A stretch of DNA of 11,675 bases from Candidatus Aenigmatarchaeota archaeon (lineage in GTDB: Archaea > Aenigmatarchaeota > Aenigmatarchaeia > QMZP01), in the NCBI GenBank assembly GCA_030672315.1, contig DAOVGQ010000094.1:1-11675 (forward strand), written 5' to 3'. How positions within the stretch are numbered: the first letter of the stretch is position 1; each line of letters opens with the position of its first letter. Below, in pieces: positions 5,657-11,059 of this stretch. The notes below the pieces were generated by a model. The model did not search any database, was not told the DNA's origin, and saw nothing but the letters and a program-made list of their open reading frames with translations. Both the position numbers and the translations under genes were made by a program.

Positions 5657-6197
5657 ATTCTTTCTCAATAATGAACAGGGTGTTAGGCTTCACGAGACCC
5701 AGGAAGAGTGCCAGCCTCACCTTGAACGGCCTCTCTTTATAATTCTTGTATGACATCATACCGATAAGCCTTTCCATCCCGATAACTTCCTCGTATCCGA
5801 AGGGGTTTGCAAGGGTCACTGTGTCCTTTTTGTTGTCAATGCCAATAACAGTTGAGTAATGTATGTACATAGTTTCCATGTCAAGAACATTCTCTGTTGA
5901 TAAGAGGATGGGGACAGGAATCCCATTCTTGAGCTGCCTGATAAATATGCCGGGTATCTTCTTTTCTTCAGGATTCATGGCTTCTATTGAGTAACCGGGA
6001 ACATATTTCCTGAATATCTTCATGAACTGTGAGGGAAGAAGAGCCTTTAGATTCATCGAAAAGAAGCCGTGGGGTATTTCCCTTTCCTCCATGGGTTTCC
6101 CGAGGAAAGTTGCCAACGATGCTATTGCAGAATACCCGCATGTATATGGCGTCTGTTGTTTTCTTATAGGAAAGCTATCCAGTTTTATTGTTCCCAT
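5649..6197 (-). CDS. Stand-alone C39-like cysteine peptidase
   Basis: 182 residues without signal peptide or membrane helix. The papain-like C39 pattern is visible: KQQTPYTCGYSAIASLATFLG, with a Gln before the candidate catalytic Cys20; then MYIHYSTVIGIDNKKDTVTLANPFGYEEV, with candidate His113 and Asn131 (or Asp121). This is the arrangement of Peptidase_C39_2 proteins, which cleave after double-glycine-type leader peptides when fused to ABC exporters. Here there is no transporter domain or nearby precursor, so the substrate is unknown and it may be a cytoplasmic protease or a non-peptidase relative. Sampled 60-base lines are about 40-47% G+C against about 58% in neighbouring rps15, suggesting later acquisition. 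It lies downstream of pina on the same strand, with an AT-rich promoter-like block of its own, and overlaps the end of rps15 by eight bases. Confidence 0.7.
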   Translation of the reverse strand: MGTIKLDSFPIRKQQTPYTCGYSAIASLATFLGKPMEEREIPHGFFSMNLKALLPSQFMKIFRKYVPGYSIEAMNPEEKKIPGIFIRQLKNGIPVPILLSTENVLDMETMYIHYSTVIGIDNKKDTVTLANPFGYEEVIGMERLIGMMSYKNYKERPFKVRLALFLGLVKPNTLFIIEKEST

Positions 6198-6206
6198 CTT
6201 GATAGT

Positions 6207-6225
6207 TAATAATAGAAATAATAAT
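6207..6225 (-). promoter_or_regulatory. AT-rich promoter-like block before the C39-like gene
   Basis: On the minus strand the block reads ATTATTATTTCTATTATTA, 10-28 bases before the ATG at 6197. It could hold a TATA box for a leaderless message. It is less canonical than the other boxes in the window. Confidence 0.4.
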
Positions 6226-6240
6226 GTTTCAGGTCATGGC

Positions 6241-8043
6241 CTACGCCAGGACCCTCAGGTTTCTCGAGGCAATGGCCTGCAGAACCCTCCGGCCCAGTTC
6301 TGACCTTTTCCTGACCCTTATGACACCCTTCTTGCCCACATGGGCCGAGAAGAGGTATTGCTCTTCCCTGTAGATGTCCACGGGTGTGCCCATGAGGCCT
6401 GACTCGAGCAGTATGTTTATGAAGGCCCCGCTCTCGGTGTGCCCCCATCTGACCTCGTTCTTGAGCGAGCCCTCCTTGGGCTCCACAGATATGTTTATGC
6501 CCAGTTTCTTCTCAAGGGCCTCGATGTTCGCCCCCTTCCTGCCAATCATTTTGCCTATGGCCGAGTTCCTGACCTTCAGGATGACCCTGTTTTCAGAGCT
6601 GAACTCTGCCTCCATATCAGGGTCATACCTTCTGAGCTCCTGGCGTATCTTTTCCAGGGCCAGCCTCTTTACAGGAGAGGCCTGCTCCTTCCTGACCGGG
6701 ATTATCACATTCTCCTCGCCGAATGTGTAGATTTCATATTCAAGGGCCTTTGTGACATGGTCCCTGACCTCCACTATGGGTCTGGCAAGGTCCTCGTCCT
6801 TCATACCAGTGGGGACCCTCACAACCATGCCTATCTCATAGACCTTCTCTATCCTCCCTGCACTGATGTATATCACGGTATCCATTACATGGGGGATTGT
6901 CCCGAGCTCCATCCTGCCTATGAACCTATGTATTGCAGAGACAGGATTGGTGGCGTGCATCACGCCTATCATGCCCACACCGGCAAGGCGCATGTCACCA
7001 AACACCCTGAAGTCCCTGGTCTTCCTTATCTCATCGAATATGGTGTAGTCAGGCCTTACCAGGAGGAGCAGATCTGCTGTCTTCTCCCAGTCACCCTCGA
7101 GGGGGGCGTACTGCGTCACGTCAGGACCCACCTGCAGGTCCCTGGGCTGCTCAAAGGTCTTGACTATCATTCCCTGCTCAGTCAGGAAGTCTGCTATGGA
7201 TGCTGCAAAGGTGGACTTTCCAGAGCCAGGAGGCCCTGCTATCAGGATCCCCCTGGAGCCTGTGACAATGCTCTTCTCGAGCTCCTTGTGCAGATTGTAG
7301 TCAGAGAGGGTGAGCTTTGCAATGGGCCTGACAGCTGTTATCTCCATGGCATCAGAGAAGGGAGGCCTGGTTATGGCTATCCTGTAGTTTCCCATCTGGA
7401 TTACCATGGCCCCGTGCTTGCCTATCTCAACAAAAGAATTTTCTTCTATCCTTACCTTGGAGAGTATCTCCTGCTCGATTGCCTTGAGCTCCTTCTCTGT
7501 GAACCTATTCTTTCCCACTTGCACCAGCTCCACCTTGCCGGGCATTCCCTTCTTGGCAAAGGGGAAGCAGCCCTGCTTTATGTGGACTGACTGGGTATCC
7601 GTGGTAAAGAAGCCCTCAAGCTCTATGGGCTTGCCTGCTATTTCCTGCTTTATGTATTCAACAGGAACGCCCTCGGCCTCGCCCACCAGGGCCTGGACGT
7701 AGTCAGAGGTGAGAAGAACACCCCCTTCCTTGACAGCCACGTCCTTTATAATAGCGTCCAGCCTGCCCTTCTTGGCGAGCTGTATCTCCTCGAGCGTGGG
7801 CCTCTTGCCAGTGAACTCTATGCTCACTGACCTGGACTTTCCTATCTTCCTTATCCTCTTGATCTCCTCGAGGCCTTCAAATCCCGTTTCCCTTCCACGG
7901 GAGGCCTGGGCCTGGAGTTCGTCCAGGACAGTCCTTGGTATGACTATGCTGACCCCCTTGAGGGCCCCTTTCTTTATCAGTTTTGAGAGCTCCCCGTTCA
8001 CCAGAACAGAGGTGTCGGGGATTATCCTCTTGTATTTTTTCAT
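6241..8043 (-). CDS. pina: PIN domain - AAA-like/PilT-type ATPase - KH protein (PINA family, COG1855)
   Basis: 600 residues. An N-terminal PIN domain (IIPDTSVLVNG with Asp10, KGRLDAIIKDVAV and LTSDYVQALV with further acidic residues) is followed by a VirB11/PilT-like secretion-superfamily ATPase: Walker A GPPGSGKST at 270-278, a Walker B-like TIFDEIR at 334-340, and MHATNPVSAIHRF. A C-terminal KH domain has AIGKMIGRKGANIEALEKK with the GRKG loop near 501-504, then a TRAM-like basic end. This is the archaea-wide PINA architecture. Sulfolobus PINA is described as a hexameric ATP-dependent helicase/nuclease acting on Holliday junctions with Hjc, so a DNA repair/recombination role is likely here, with RNA roles not excluded. 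The ATG at 8043 has a strong Shine-Dalgarno site (AGGTGAT) ending four bases upstream. The gene diverges from tbp and precedes the C39-like gene. Confidence 0.92.
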   Translation of the reverse strand: MKKYKRIIPDTSVLVNGELSKLIKKGALKGVSIVIPRTVLDELQAQASRGRETGFEGLEEIKRIRKIGKSRSVSIEFTGKRPTLEEIQLAKKGRLDAIIKDVAVKEGGVLLTSDYVQALVGEAEGVPVEYIKQEIAGKPIELEGFFTTDTQSVHIKQGCFPFAKKGMPGKVELVQVGKNRFTEKELKAIEQEILSKVRIEENSFVEIGKHGAMVIQMGNYRIAITRPPFSDAMEITAVRPIAKLTLSDYNLHKELEKSIVTGSRGILIAGPPGSGKSTFAASIADFLTEQGMIVKTFEQPRDLQVGPDVTQYAPLEGDWEKTADLLLLVRPDYTIFDEIRKTRDFRVFGDMRLAGVGMIGVMHATNPVSAIHRFIGRMELGTIPHVMDTVIYISAGRIEKVYEIGMVVRVPTGMKDEDLARPIVEVRDHVTKALEYEIYTFGEENVIIPVRKEQASPVKRLALEKIRQELRRYDPDMEAEFSSENRVILKVRNSAIGKMIGRKGANIEALEKKLGINISVEPKEGSLKNEVRWGHTESGAFINILLESGLMGTPVDIYREEQYLFSAHVGKKGVIRVRKRSELGRRVLQAIASRNLRVLA

Positions 8044-8080
8044 GTTATCACCTTGTTTCCTTTACCCTCCCTTCGGAGGG
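8044..8080 (-). promoter_or_regulatory. pina 5' leader: Shine-Dalgarno site and hairpin
   Basis: On the minus strand AGGTGAT lies just before AACATG, complementary to the 16S rRNA end. Just upstream is a 6-bp hairpin, CCCTCC / GGAGGG (8065-8070 and 8075-8080) with a GAAG loop. A weak TATA-like TTTTAAAG near 8137-8144 would give a leader of about 70 bases carrying both. Confidence 0.55.
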
Positions 8081-8111
8081 AATAGATGCATAAACATCAT
8101 CCTACTAGCAG

Positions 8112-8123
8112 TGCAATTACATG
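8112..8123 (+). repeat. Operator-like repeat copy 1 (TGCAATTACATG)
   Basis: Shares all but one base with the second copy at 8178-8189. Both are preceded by GCAG and followed shortly by TGCAA. It lies near the predicted pina transcription start. Confidence 0.5.
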
Positions 8124-8177
8124 CTGCAAGAACCTTCTTTAAAACCAAACTGTAAAGCTGGTTCAAGGAGAAGCAGT

Positions 8178-8189
8178 TGTAATTACATG
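8178..8189 (+). repeat. Operator-like repeat copy 2 (TGTAATTACATG)
   Basis: Contains the perfect palindrome TGTAATTACA (8178-8187), typical in form of a dimeric helix-turn-helix binding site. It lies 66 bases from copy 1 and ten bases before the distal tbp TATA box. Confidence 0.5.
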
Positions 8190-8198
8190 AATGCAAAT

Positions 8199-8208
8199 GT
8201 TTATAAAG
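8199..8208 (+). promoter_or_regulatory. Distal TATA box upstream of tbp
   Basis: GTTTATAAAG at 8199-8208 is a strong archaeal box A, predicting a transcript start near 8230. It could drive a longer tbp leader or a separate short RNA. No ORF begins between it and the proximal box. Confidence 0.5.
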
Positions 8209-8268
8209 CTTTCTGTCCCAGCTTTTTCAGTTCGGAGTGGTTTTTGGGGGCGCATGCTCCTTGAAACT

Positions 8269-8280
8269 ATTTATAAAACA
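8269..8280 (+). promoter_or_regulatory. Proximal TATA box and ribosome binding site of tbp
   Basis: ATTTATAAAACA at 8269-8280 predicts a start near 8300 and a leader of about 30 bases. A purine-rich Shine-Dalgarno stretch, GGAGGGGAGGG at 8314-8324, lies four bases before the ATG at 8329 and decides that start over the in-frame TTG at 8326. Confidence 0.65.
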
Positions 8281-8328
8281 GGTGCATAATATAAACATTC
8301 GATTATATCGTTTGGAGGGGAGGGTTTG

Positions 8329-9093
8329 ATGTCCGAGTTTGAGATTAAGGTTGAGAATGTCGTTTCCTTCACTTCTCTTGGAAAGGATATTTCCCTGACC
8401 AGGCTCGTGGAGAAGATAGAGGATGTTGAATACGAGCCAGAGCAGTTCCCCGGCCTTGTCTACAGGATACAGGACCCCAGGGCAGCTGCACTTATATTCT
8501 CCTCTGGCAAGATAGTCTGCACAGGGGCCAGGAGCATCGAGATGTCAAAGGAGGCCATGCACAAGGTTGTGGACAGGGTAAGGGAGACTGGCGTGGACCT
8601 TCCCAGGCAGTTCGATATCAAGGTCGAGAACATCGTGGCCTCCTCCAAGATTGATGCCAAGCTCAATCTTGAGGAGATTGCATTCTCTCTTGAGAATGCC
8701 GAGTACGAGCCAGAGCAGTTCCCAGGCCTGGTCTACAGGATAAGGGAGCCCAGGGTTGCATTCCTTCTGTTCAGCTCAGGCAAGATAATCTGCACAGGGG
8801 CCCACACCCTGGCCGATGTCCATCTGGCCCTGAAGAAGCTCAAGGCAAAGCTCGAGGAGATAGGAATCAAGGTCGGAACAGGAGGGGAGGCCAAACCAAA
8901 GCCCAGGGCCAAGCCCAAAATTAAGCCCAAGCCAAAAGCTAAAGTCAAACCAAAGGCCAAGACAAAACCCAGGGGATTCAAGCCCAAGGCCAAACCAAAG
9001 AAAGCCCAGATCAAGAAATCAAAACCCAAACCAAAGCCCAGGGCCAAGCCCAAACCAAAGAAAGCCAAGAGGCCCGCCAAAAGGAAGACCTAG
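8329..9093 (+). CDS. tbp: TATA-binding protein with unusual Lys/Pro-rich C-terminal tail
   Basis: 254 residues. TBP binds the box A element and, with TFB, recruits RNA polymerase. The two direct repeats of the saddle are clear: residues 3-92 and 95-182. Each contains EYEPEQFPGLVYRI followed by FSSGKI(V/I)CTGA, and the four phenylalanines that kink TATA DNA are at 40, 57, 131 and 148. Archaeal TBPs usually stop near 180-190 residues, often with a short acidic end. This one continues with 66 residues (189-254) built from KPK, AKPK and PKKAK units: 34 Lys/Arg and no acidic residue. The tail begins without change of frame and is followed by a normal TAG, so it is coding. It resembles histone H1 or bacterial HU-type basic tails and would be expected to bind DNA or RNA non-specifically (inference). 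The promoter has two TATA boxes and repeat sites, allowing autoregulation. Confidence 0.96.
   Translation: MSEFEIKVENVVSFTSLGKDISLTRLVEKIEDVEYEPEQFPGLVYRIQDPRAAALIFSSGKIVCTGARSIEMSKEAMHKVVDRVRETGVDLPRQFDIKVENIVASSKIDAKLNLEEIAFSLENAEYEPEQFPGLVYRIREPRVAFLLFSSGKIICTGAHTLADVHLALKKLKAKLEEIGIKVGTGGEAKPKPRAKPKIKPKPKAKVKPKAKTKPRGFKPKAKPKKAQIKKSKPKPKPRAKPKPKKAKRPAKRKT
8893..8919 (+). repeat. 27-bp direct repeat inside the tbp tail, copy 1
   Basis: An identical 27-base stretch occurs at 8893-8919 and 9028-9054 (begins AAACCAAAGCCC, ends AAGCCCAAA), encoding KPKPRAKPK in both places. Identity at the nucleotide level, including silent positions, points to recent slippage or unequal recombination in the tail. 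Confidence 0.85.
9028..9054 (+). repeat. 27-bp direct repeat inside the tbp tail, copy 2
   Basis: Second exact copy of the 27-base unit at 8893-8919. Just after it, AAACCAAAGAAAGCC also repeats a stretch found near 8993, so several unit lengths are mixed. Confidence 0.85.
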
Positions 9094-9118
9094 GATTTCA
9101 GTTTTCTTAACCTCTCCA

Positions 9119-9128
9119 TTAAAAAATA
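9119..9128 (-). terminator. T-run terminator after rpl37e
   Basis: On the minus strand, ATTTTTTAAT follows the rpl37e TGA by a few bases, in the 39-base gap before the convergent tbp end. On the plus strand GTTTTCTT near 9100-9107 could end the tbp transcript. Confidence 0.5.
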
Positions 9129-9132
9129 ATCT

Positions 9133-9321
9133 TCACTTCCTGGCCTTCCCCAGGCCCTTCTTGTTCTGCCAGGAGAACTTCCTCATCCTCCTGGACTTGC
9201 CGAAGCCGCAGGCCGAGCAGATACCGTCCCTGACGTGGTAGCTCCTTTTTCCGCAGCGGCGGCAGAGAATATGGCTTTTCTTCTGCCTCTTTCCCATGCT
9301 GGGGCTTCCCTTTCCTGCCAT
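9133..9321 (-). CDS. rpl37e: Large ribosomal subunit protein eL37
   Basis: 62 residues beginning [17 protein letters not shown], matching the usual MGKGTPSxGKRxKxxH start of the family. A zinc finger uses C20, C23, C35 and C38 ([21 protein letters not shown]), followed by [15 protein letters not shown] and a basic end. eL37 is a zinc-binding protein of the archaeal/eukaryotic 50S subunit, absent from bacteria. Length is normal. The gene is downstream of lsm on the same strand, a pairing common in archaea, but here the 125-base gap between them contains its own TATA box and a strongly structured leader, so it can be expressed separately. The ATG is preceded by a purine-rich GGGAAGGT site. The TGA stop supports standard TGA use in this genome. 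Confidence 0.95.
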   Translation of the reverse strand: MAGKGSPSMGKRQKKSHILCRRCGKRSYHVRDGICSACGFGKSRRMRKFSWQNKKGLGKARK

Positions 9322-9336
9322 ACAGACCTTCCCTTT

Positions 9337-9414
9337 CCGCTACTGAGCACAATCAGGTGGAATGGCACATTCCGGTGCCGACGGGCACCCCGCCACCTGC
9401 AGGCACTTAGCGGC
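9337..9414 (-). ncRNA. Structured RNA leader upstream of rpl37e (possible cis-regulator)
   Basis: Read on the minus strand the 78 bases begin GCCGCTA and end TAGCGG. The pairings visible are: P1, CCGCTA (9408-9413) with TAGCGG (9337-9342), closing the whole element; P2, CAGGTGG (9393-9399) with CCACCTG (9354-9360); P3, GGTGCC-CGTC-GGCACC (9374-9389); P4, GGAAT-GTGCC-ATTCC (9359-9373). P4 competes with P2 for two bases. GTGCC occurs three times, but only one GGCAC is available, so alternative pairings exist. The predicted transcription start from the TATA box at 9434-9446 falls on the first base. It ends 15 bases before the eL37 ATG. It could be an autogenous ribosomal-protein leader, a riboswitch-like element or a processed small RNA. 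I recognise no named family. Confidence 0.5.
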
Positions 9415-9433
9415 ATTTAATCAAAACCCAGAA

Positions 9434-9446
9434 CTTTACTTAAAAA
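9434..9446 (-). promoter_or_regulatory. TATA box for the leader RNA and rpl37e
   Basis: Minus-strand TTTTTAAGTAAAG directly behind the lsm stop codon. Its core centre is about 27 bases before 9414, the first base of the structured leader. A weaker alternative, GATTAAATG, lies at 9415-9423. Confidence 0.5.
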
Positions 9447-9662
9447 CTACTTCTCAGGGGATATGTAAACGATGCTGTCTCCCCTTATGAGGACCTTTCC
9501 GAGCTTGACCTCCTTCTCGCCGCTTATCGTTGCATCATCCATCCAGATGTTGATGTGCGAGTCAAAGGCCTTCAGGGTTCCCATGATATGTTCGCCCTGC
9601 TTGGTCCTCACGATTATCTTTTTATCTGTCGAGCTTCCCAAAACATCTAGCGGTCTCTGCAC
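9447..9662 (-). CDS. Sm-like archaeal protein (LSm, SmAP)
   Basis: 71 residues. Sm1 is visible in KKIIVRTKQGEHIMGTLKAF followed by DSHINIWMDDA (the GxLxxxDxxxN pattern), and Sm2 in LGKVLIRGDSIVYISP. SmAPs form heptameric rings that bind U-rich RNA and are linked to RNA processing and tRNA or rRNA maturation. Length is normal for the family. Translation starts at GTG 9662 (QRPLDVL follows, the conserved N-terminal motif); a stop codon lies directly in front of it in frame, and a GAGGTG Shine-Dalgarno site sits six bases upstream. The gene is followed by rpl37e on the same strand, the classic archaeal neighbour. Its promoter region carries a 19-base palindrome. Confidence 0.94.
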   Translation of the reverse strand: MQRPLDVLGSSTDKKIIVRTKQGEHIMGTLKAFDSHINIWMDDATISGEKEVKLGKVLIRGDSIVYISPEK

Positions 9663-9711
9663 TTAAAACACCTCTCTTATGCTATCACTTGAATCCCGCA
9701 AGGGATAATAT

Positions 9712-9730
9712 TATATGCCTCTGGCATATA
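9712..9730 (-). promoter_or_regulatory. 19-base perfect inverted repeat over the lsm promoter
   Basis: TATATGCC-TCT-GGCATATA: two 8-base arms around three bases. The minus-strand continuation GCATATAATATTAT (9705-9718) is a good TATA box, giving a start near 9685 and a leader of about 25 bases before the GTG. The palindrome overlaps it, so a dimeric regulator bound there would block TBP/TFB. Confidence 0.55.
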
Positions 9731-9739
9731 TCTCAAACA

Positions 9740-9778
9740 GCGCATTCATCTACCATTCCAACTGGTAGCTTTCAGCGC
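9740..9778. other. Hairpin between mscS and lsm
   Basis: CTACCA (9750-9755) pairs with TGGTAG (9763-9768) around a 7-base loop, and outside a symmetric 6 x 6 internal loop GCGC (9740-9743) pairs with GCGC (9775-9778). It lies in the gap between the mscS stop and the lsm promoter. It may be the 3' end structure of mscS mRNA; there is no T-run beside it. Confidence 0.3.
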
Positions 9779-9830
9779 GTTTAAGATTATTTACACGCAC
9801 GCTTTTAAGCCTTTACTGGCAGGCCAGGCT

Positions 9831-10931
9831 CTATTTCCCGCGGCCCTTGTGCATGTAGACCTTCCTGACAGGCCATGATATCTCTATTCCCTCCTTATCA
9901 AATCGCTTCTTGAGGGCCTTTATGAACTCGTGCTTGAGCAGGTACTGGTCCGCGAACTTGTTGACCCTGAATATAATCTTGAAGTTGATATTGGAGTCCC
10001 CGAACTCATTGAACCTCGCAAACGGCTCAAAGCCCTTTGCTCCTGTCCCGAGCTTCTTGAGAACCTTCTTGGCAACATCCAGGCTGACCCTCTCGACCCT
10101 TTCAAGGTCCTCGTGGTAGCTCACCCCGCATTCCACACCGAACCCTATCTCCTGCTTGGGCTGGTCGTAGTTTATCAGCTTGCTCGAGGCGAGCTTGGAG
10201 TTGGGGATTATCACATAGTTTCCAGGGAAGGTCTTTATCCTTGTGGAGCGCCACCCGATGTCCATCACTGTCCCCTTGTCCCCGCTGTCCAGCTCGATAA
10301 AGTCACCTATCTTGATGGGCCTGTCCATTATGATATGCGCCCCTGCAAAGAACTCCTTGAGCGTGTCCTGAAGGGCCAGGGCGATTGCAATGCCCCCGAC
10401 GCCCAGGGCTGCCACCAGCGCTGTTATCTCGATTCCAAAGGTCCCGAGCATCCAGACCAGGGCAAGGAGGAGAATGATTCCTGAAACCACCCTCTTCATC
10501 ATGGGGATGTAGTGCTCGTCCACCTTGGTGTGTACCTTGGCAGCCACCTCTATGGCGTACCACTGGACAATTGCATTGATTACCCTTATGGCAACCAGCG
10601 CCCCGAATAGTATGTAGAATACAGTGAAGCCGCTGTTTATGTAGAATGCATAATCCGAAAGCTCGGGGAGTCCCTGGAGTGCGACAAAGATCCCCATCAG
10701 AACTATGCCCAGAATCAGGGGGAGGGATATGGCCCCGACGAGGAGGTCGTCCAGCTCTGACTTTGTCTTGGCAGATACATGGAGGACGAACCGCTTTATT
10801 ATGAAGTTGACAGCCTTGGCCACAACAAAGAACGCGGCTATGACTATGGCCGCGGTTATGTAGTCTGCATACACCTCGCCCACAAAAGGCGAAACAAGCG
10901 AGTCAACAAAAGCCAGGGCAGACTCGAACAT
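9831..10931 (-). CDS. mscS: MscS-family small-conductance mechanosensitive channel
   Basis: 366 residues. Such channels open under membrane tension on hypo-osmotic shock and release small solutes. Hydrophobic segments lie at about 24-46, 66-86, 96-123, 147-163 and 169-200. The last is the pore helix TM3, with the Gly/Ala pattern ALVAALGVGGIAIALALQDT leading into LKEFFAGAHIIMDRP. The beta domain follows (IKIGDFIELDSGDKGTVMDIGWRSTRIKTFPGNYVIIPNSKL, 206-247), then the mixed alpha/beta vestibule domain to residue 366. With about five membrane segments it is longer than E. coli MscS (three), like archaeal MscMJ-type channels. The ATG at 10931 is about 25 bases from a TATA box and lacks a Shine-Dalgarno, so a leaderless mRNA is likely. 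The gene diverges from rps8e. Confidence 0.9.
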   Translation of the reverse strand: MFESALAFVDSLVSPFVGEVYADYITAAIVIAAFFVVAKAVNFIIKRFVLHVSAKTKSELDDLLVGAISLPLILGIVLMGIFVALQGLPELSDYAFYINSGFTVFYILFGALVAIRVINAIVQWYAIEVAAKVHTKVDEHYIPMMKRVVSGIILLLALVWMLGTFGIEITALVAALGVGGIAIALALQDTLKEFFAGAHIIMDRPIKIGDFIELDSGDKGTVMDIGWRSTRIKTFPGNYVIIPNSKLASSKLINYDQPKQEIGFGVECGVSYHEDLERVERVSLDVAKKVLKKLGTGAKGFEPFARFNEFGDSNINFKIIFRVNKFADQYLLKHEFIKALKKRFDKEGIEISWPVRKVYMHKGRGK

Positions 10932-10950
10932 ACTATCATATTGTCAGGCC

Positions 10951-10960
10951 TCTATTTAAA
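10951..10960 (-). promoter_or_regulatory. TATA box of mscS
   Basis: Minus-strand TTTAAATAGA, centred about 25 bases before the mscS ATG at 10931, as for a leaderless transcript. Confidence 0.65.
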
Positions 10961-10978
10961 TGGCATCCCCCAACAACG

Positions 10979-10986
10979 TTTATAAA
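10979..10986 (+). promoter_or_regulatory. TATA box of rps8e
   Basis: TTTATAAA at 10979-10986 is identical in core to that of rps15 and predicts a start near 11009. The leader of about 50 bases holds a Shine-Dalgarno stretch, GGAGGGGAAGG, near 11045-11055. Confidence 0.65.
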
Positions 10987-11059
10987 CCCATCCAGACCTA
11001 TACTAACTACTGAATACATTAAAGAATGTATGCCGCCCGCGGGGTGGAGGGGAAGGAAC

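Noticed and set aside
6439..7590. A 383-codon open frame on the plus strand inside pina
   Set aside because: It is antisense to a complete, motif-rich PIN-ATPase-KH gene and has no family features, promoter or ribosome binding site; long antisense frames are expected in GC-rich coding DNA.
9337..9414. tRNA in the lsm-rpl37e gap
   Set aside because: The outer stem and hairpins vaguely recall a cloverleaf, but there is no T-loop GTTCRA motif, no anticodon arm of proper size and no 7-bp acceptor stem.
11030..11059. Upstream ATG for eS8
   Set aside because: The ten extra codons coincide with the Shine-Dalgarno leader; the conserved eS8 N-terminus begins at the ATG at 11060.
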